Below, piece after piece: positions 58,890 to 64,000 of a stretch of DNA of 64,000 bases. The position numbers and the translations under genes are program-made. The DNA is from Fennellomyces sp. T-0311. Taxonomy: Eukaryota; Mucoromycota; Mucoromycetes; Mucorales; Lichtheimiaceae. The notes below the pieces were generated by a model. That model did no database searches, had not been told where the DNA came from, and saw nothing but the letters and a program-made list of their open reading frames with translations. Numbering within the stretch: position 1 is the first letter of the stretch; every line of letters begins with the position of its first letter. The DNA is taken from NCBI GenBank assembly GCA_025266875.1, contig JALLLT010000001.1:496001-560000 (forward strand), given 5' to 3'.

Positions 58890-60242
58890 TTTATCGCGTA
58901 ATTGTACGTATAAATATGCCGAAGATTGAATTGCAATCAGGATGATGCAAGATGCAGGATGTCTGGTTAGGTGACTAAAGACTTCGCGAAGAGACGCAGT
59001 GCTTCATGACTTATCATGGACAATCTTGTATACATATTAACACAGTGGCAAGTTACATATCGACTTTTCGGGCCAATGTGATCAATATCCATGTGTTCAA
59101 TGTATTGACTACGAGGGTAAACTCTTCGACAGACGCACACATGTATGCTTTCTTATGGGTTAACTAATACATGTTGAGCTTTTCCGAAGCAACTGTGTAT
59201 TGCTTGTATTCATGATTTTGTAAATATTCAAACAATTTGGATTCGTTGAATTTTTAGTCGGTTTCAACTTCTGTATTGAGGTTTCTTTATCTGACTGAAT
59301 AAATCACGTTACTCTCTAGGTACCAAAATATTGCGAGAATACCGTCGGCTTTCATTCGCAGAGCGCAAAGCTTTGGCTACATTTACCTTTTCCCTTGATT
59401 CTGAAGTATAAGAGAGAAACAAAAATAGCGAAGAGGATACAAAGTAATCGGGATGGAGGGAATAACTGGACTTTGCGTATGTAATTCCTATGGCCAGGAC
59501 GCGAAGGATGTACAGCCGCATCTACCTTACCATGTATTAGACCAATACGTACCACCAAAGTCATTAAGTCGACTTGGTAGTGCTTCAGTCGTGTTTGATC
59601 ATAGTCTTGGATAAAGCATAAAGATAATCATGGATAGTAAATGTTTGGTGCTTTCCGATGGTTCTACCGCCGGTCATACACAAGAAATACGGTACTTTAA
59701 TACATATATAGGTATGCGCAGTCCTGCAGATGAAGGACATATTTTAAAGCAGAGCTATTAGACAAAATTTATTGACAGTAGAACGCAGGATCATGATGCA
59801 GCTCCGTTAACGTTTGCATATTTAAGCTTGTAAAGAGAAGACCAGCCGGCTCCTCTCTTGTGCAACAACCCCCGTCACCCCGGATTTTTCAGTGCTTTTA
59901 TACCAGATTTTTTGGGGTTGACTGTATTCGCATAAAAACTTCAGCCGCTCGTGGAACCATTTTAAATTTCACAGGATCGCTGCCATGACAAAGTGAAATC
60001 CCATGATTCAACAACCCAAACATTTAGGTGTCCAAGATAACAAAAGCAGCACACTTTGATGGAAAATGACAGATGAATTGGCTGAAAAGAATGAGCTAAA
60101 ATATAGTGTCGATGCTATTTTCAAGTGGGGAGGATTACAAAAGGGTTAATTTTGATGACACAAGGTCGCCTGAAAAAAAAATACACAGTATTTAAATTCA
60201 TCTTTCGACGGCACCTTATACACTTTTATTTAATACGTTACC
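58890..60242. other. Intergenic region with possible short exons
   Basis: Minus strand 59400-59560 may hold two small exons (see the preceding entry). Otherwise AT-rich with no supportable feature; the final 60 bases, with a TATTTAAA-like stretch near 60189, are the promoter of the SPS19 gene. Confidence 0.35.
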
Positions 60243-61349
60243 ATGGCTGCCGTTGATACTACCAAAATTTTCAAAGACGATATCTTTAAGGGAAAAGTTT
60301 TGCTTTGCTCTGGAGGCGGCAGTGGCATTTGCCGTGGCATGACTGAGGCCATGGTTAGACATGGTGCCAAAGCAGTCATCATTAGCCGGAAGTGAGTTTC
60401 CATGTTCACATTATTGATCATGAAATGCTGATGATCCAATCAGCTTTGCCAAGCTCGAAAAAGCTGCCCAAGAAATGAGCAAGGCTACCGGTGGTGAAGT
60501 TTTGTAAGTTACTTGTTACAACTACTTTTACGGGTAGACTTATTATAAAAAATATCAGCCCTGTTCAAGCCGATGTACGCAAGCCAGCCGACTTGGAGAA
60601 CGCAGTTGCCAAGACGATCGAAAGATACGGCCAGATCGATTATTTGATCAACGGTGCTGCAGGCAACTTTTTAGCACCTTTCCAGAACCTTTCATACAAC
60701 GCTTTCCGCACTGTTATTGAAATTGATCTGCTCGGCACTTTCAACCTCACTAAGGCGGCCTCGGAACATCTTAAGAAGTCCAAGGGCTCTATCATTAACG
60801 TCAGCGCCACGCTTCATTACACAGGTACTGCGTACCAACAGCATGCTGGTGCTGCCAAATCGGGTATTGATGTAAGTTCAAATCGGATGCACGCTTTTTT
60901 TGCAGTACTTATTGAAATGGTTTTCTAATAGGCCTTGACCAAGCATTGGGCAGTGGAATTGGGTCCATTTGGCGTTCGTAAGTATTCAGCGGGTCTGAAT
61001 CAAGTGAAGCATATTTATAACTGGTAATATAGGTGTCAACGGTATTGCACCTGGTCCCATTGCTGACACTGAAGGCCTGAGTCGTTTGGCAGGCTCCTTG
61101 CTCGACGTTGAGCAGATCCCAATTCAGGTAAGTATTGATGTTGATACCTCATAGTAGGTCATTAACAATCTCGGTATTTAGCGTGTGGGTGAAGTGAAGG
61201 ATATTGCTCAGTCAACTGTATTTTTGTTCTCGGAAGCTGCAAGCTATATTACCGGTGTCACGCTGGTCGTTGATGGTGGCCATTGGCTAAACACCACTAA
61301 CCCTGCTTACCCCGCTATGGTGCTTAACCCAATTGACTCGAAATTGTAA
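60243..61349 (+). CDS. SPS19: Peroxisomal 2,4-dienoyl-CoA reductase
   Basis: NADPH-dependent short-chain reductase needed for beta-oxidation of unsaturated fatty acids with even-position double bonds. About seven exons. The cofactor loop is LLCSGGGSGICRG, then HGAKAVIISRNFAKLEKAA; NGAAGNFLAPF is the usual NNAA-type motif. The active-site region is SATLHYTGTAYQQHAGAAKS, where the Lys is kept but the classical YxxxK spacing is not, as in known DECR2/Sps19 enzymes. It continues LTKHWAVELGPFGVRVNGIA, PGPIADTEGL and VTLVVDGGHWL. The C-terminal tripeptide SKL is a canonical peroxisomal targeting signal (PTS1). Confidence 0.95.
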
Positions 61350-61747
61350 AAAGAAAAACTCCATCGGTAATAAAATCTTGGACATGTATAATACTATCGT
61401 TCTATGAACTACTGCACATACGCATTTTCATCTTTGTTGGCATGTACATGTATCTCGTAGACATGAACAGCAATAACTAACTTTTTTTCCTCATGGTAGA
61501 GTGGATATGTTGAAATCGTCTATCCCATAATACATTATATATCTCCCTAATACTACCCTGCCATCTCCCTTAAGCTTGTACATGAGGTGATTGATGAAAG
61601 AAAGTATGCATAAAAGAAGCAGCGTGTTACCAGACTTGATCCATGAAGATATCGCACCATGTTTTTTTTTGAACCCAGCAATATTTATCCTTTTTTCGCT
61701 TCCGTCACTTTAAACCAAAACCACCAAAGGTGACAACAAAAACTTTG
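61350..61747. other. Intergenic 3' flank and promoter
   Basis: 3' flank of the reductase gene and promoter of the PPR gene; no separate feature is seen. Confidence 0.5.
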
Positions 61748-64000
61748 ATGTTTGCGTCTGCTTTCATTGGGAGGTGTAAGCAGTGCAAGGTAAAAGCGCA
61801 CATACCAAAAAAATTTTCACCTTCAAAAACGACTGTTTAACTCATAGACTTTTGATATAGAAGAACGGTCGATTAAAGAACGAGAGCGCATCGTACGCTT
61901 GGTCTGCTGCACGGTTTTGTCAGAACCTTTGGATTGAAGGCTTAGCCGATCAAAATGGATCGCGTGGAATTACAACGGCGGTGCATTACAAAAATCGACA
62001 CGCCTTAATAACGCGTTGGCATGTGTCTCGTTGCCAGGGGCAACGACTTTCGAAATCAGGAACTCGACTAGAACGATTCACTAGACAACAACCATGGCTT
62101 CTCCCACTCAATCAGCATAAAAAATACTCCACACGGGTCATCAATGCTGGCAAGATACCGTCAAGGAAACGATCGACAAACATGGCAACAGATCGCGAAC
62201 TGATACTTTCAGCAGCTTTGGAACAATCATCGGCGTCAACAGCTCAGTCACTGATCAGTATCATGTTTCAAGCGTTACGTCGAGAAGTGCATAACCCAGA
62301 ATTAGCGTGGGAGTGTTACAACGATCTGATAGTACGTGGCATGTTGCACTACCTGACGCGAGACGATTTCCGCGAGTTGATTCGGCTGTTTCGAAAAAAC
62401 TCAGGCCACACACAGGGTCTGGAATACATCCTGGCACTTGTCGATGACATGTACAGTCTCGGATATCGCATCGGACGGAAAGAAAAAATGTTGATCATGC
62501 GATTGCTCGGATTGAACGGCAAACTGACAGAAATGGAACAAGTGTTTCTCGATTTGAAAGAGGAGGGAATGCTGCCCGTGGACGATGATGCGCAGAAACC
62601 GTTCAACATTATGCTCGATCAGTACTATATGCAGAAGGACACTGTAGGCGTCGCAACTGCTGCAGAAAAGTCACTGGAGATCTATGGACAGATGATCGAA
62701 CTGGGAGTGCAACCAGGCACGGCAGCCACGCGGTTTTTGATGGATAGCATACGCAGTGTCGGGGCATCGGATAATATCGTCGAAACGGTCTGGTCCTGGT
62801 TTTGGAACAAAATTGGCATGAATGTTGGTGGCAAGACCGCGGATCTGGAACCATTGCTGTACCGGGAGATGGTGCTCTATTTTGCCAGCGCTGGGCGAGC
62901 AGAATACGCGCTCGAGGTCAACGATTTGATGGTGAAGCGAAAGATCAAGCGCGATGTACGGGTTGCCACTGCGCTGATACACAAGGTTGGTCGAAGTGGC
63001 AACATTGAACGTGCCATGGAGATTTTCGACGAAATGACAACAGTGGATGGCATTGAGCCGACACTTGTCACTTTCAATGCTCTGATTGATATCCACGCGC
63101 ACAAGTCCCCCGAACCAGATATTGAAGGTGCAAGCCGAATGTATGAGATGCTGCAAGAATATGGATTGAAACCCGATATTGTCACAATGGGTCCCTTGAT
63201 CGACATGTTTGCCAAAAAGGGTGATGTTCGCATGGTCCGACGACTTTCCCGAGAATTGATCGATGGTCAGCATCTCAAGCCCAACCAGCACATTTACTCC
63301 TCGTTGATTGAATGCTTTGTCAAGCATGAAGACAAACAGTCGGTCATGGATATCCTAACGTTGATGCGCAATTCCAAGGACAGTGCCAAGACGGCGAACC
63401 AAGCGACGTACAATTTGATCATTCGTTCGTTTGCCCGCGATAACGATTTGAAAGGCGCATTGGATCTGCTGCACCTGATGATCAAGGCCAAGATCAGTCC
63501 TAACCCACGAACATTCGTGCCATTGCTGGGACATATTGCAGATCAAGGCAATGTGGCATTAGCCGACAGGGTTGTGAACTTAATGGGCAAGATCGGCACG
63601 CGGATGAATGTGTGGACATACACGGCGCTGCTGGAAGCGTACACACATGCCGGCGATATTCGAGGTGCAGAAAGAATATTCCAAAAGATGAAGAAAAAGT
63701 GTCTACCAAATACCCAAGCTTTCAACGTCCTGATGTACGGCTACATAAAGAAGAACGAAATGGATATGGTGCTGGATACCTATCGGCAAATGCTCAAGTC
63801 GTTTGTCCGCATGAACGAGTATACCTACGGCATATTGATGTACTACTTTTCCCGTCGCAAAGAACCCAAGGCTGTCGAGTCATTGTTGGAAACAATGAAG
63901 AACAATGCCATTGAACCACAAGTCACGAACTGGACCATTCTGATGCAGAGCTATTTCGATGCCGAACGGTTCGAGGATGGTCTGCAGGTGTATGATCGAA
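61748..64000 (+). CDS. Mitochondrial pentatricopeptide-repeat protein, 3' end outside window
   Basis: A short first exon (MFASAFIGRCKQCK) is followed by an intron (gtaaaa...gatatag) and one long exon that stays open to the window edge. The N-terminal 100 residues are Arg/Ser-rich and low in acidic residues, suiting mitochondrial import. Pentatricopeptide repeats follow in series, such as IERAMEIFDEMTTVDGIEPT, VTFNALIDIHAHKSPEPDI, YTALLEAYTHAGDIRGAERI and NTQAFNVLMYGYIKKNEMDM. PPR proteins bind organellar RNA one base per repeat and act in mitochondrial RNA processing or translation. About 12 repeats are seen before the edge. The exact orthologue is not clear. Confidence 0.92.

Overview
The window is nuclear DNA of a filamentous fungus, most likely an early-diverging Mucoromycota (Mucorales-type) species. 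Genes are compact and carry many short GT-AG introns of about 50-90 bases. Core eukaryotic genes (MCM2, exosome MTR3, COG5, ataxin-2, cyclophilin B, DECR/SPS19, a PPR protein) alternate with AT-rich gaps. Several families are of the expanded Mucorales kind: Crz1-like zinc finger, F-box/LRR, secreted aspartic protease and an unnamed Cys-rich secreted protein. The genus call is inference; no rRNA or other phylogenetic marker was examined.

Layout. 1-3.6 kb is AT-rich with only decayed reading frames. 3.6-16 kb is gene-dense: a Crz1-like zinc finger protein, MCM2, DASH subunit SPC19, an unrecognised protein, an IFRD protein and a RhoGEF. 16-20 kb holds a mitochondrial TPR protein, a small pogo-like MITE and an F-box/LRR gene. 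20-24 kb is sparse, with two members of a small orphan family. 24.8-41.9 kb is dense again: aspartic protease, EamA transporter, secreted Cys-rich protein, a five-exon UPF0538 gene, ataxin-2, ER cyclophilin, COG5, a LINE remnant, MTR3, a histidine phosphatase, a Kre9/Knh1-like wall protein and an RNF34-like FYVE/RING E3. 42-49.7 kb is sparse, with two more orphan-family members and an F-box pseudogene. 49.8-64 kb carries a PH-domain protein, an L1-fold ribosome-biogenesis protein, an N-myristoylated EF-hand protein, a TPR/F-box/LRR protein, peroxisomal 2,4-dienoyl-CoA reductase and a mitochondrial PPR protein that runs off the right edge.

Most neighbours are unrelated housekeeping genes, as is usual in eukaryotes. 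The most notable pattern is that the sparse islands hold four divergent copies of one small intronless orphan family (150-170 aa, motifs RFP, WG and a C-terminal EW) beside F-box/LRR genes and relics. Splice joins were reconstructed by hand from reading frame, GT-AG sites and family expectations. Exon edges are good in conserved genes and tentative elsewhere.
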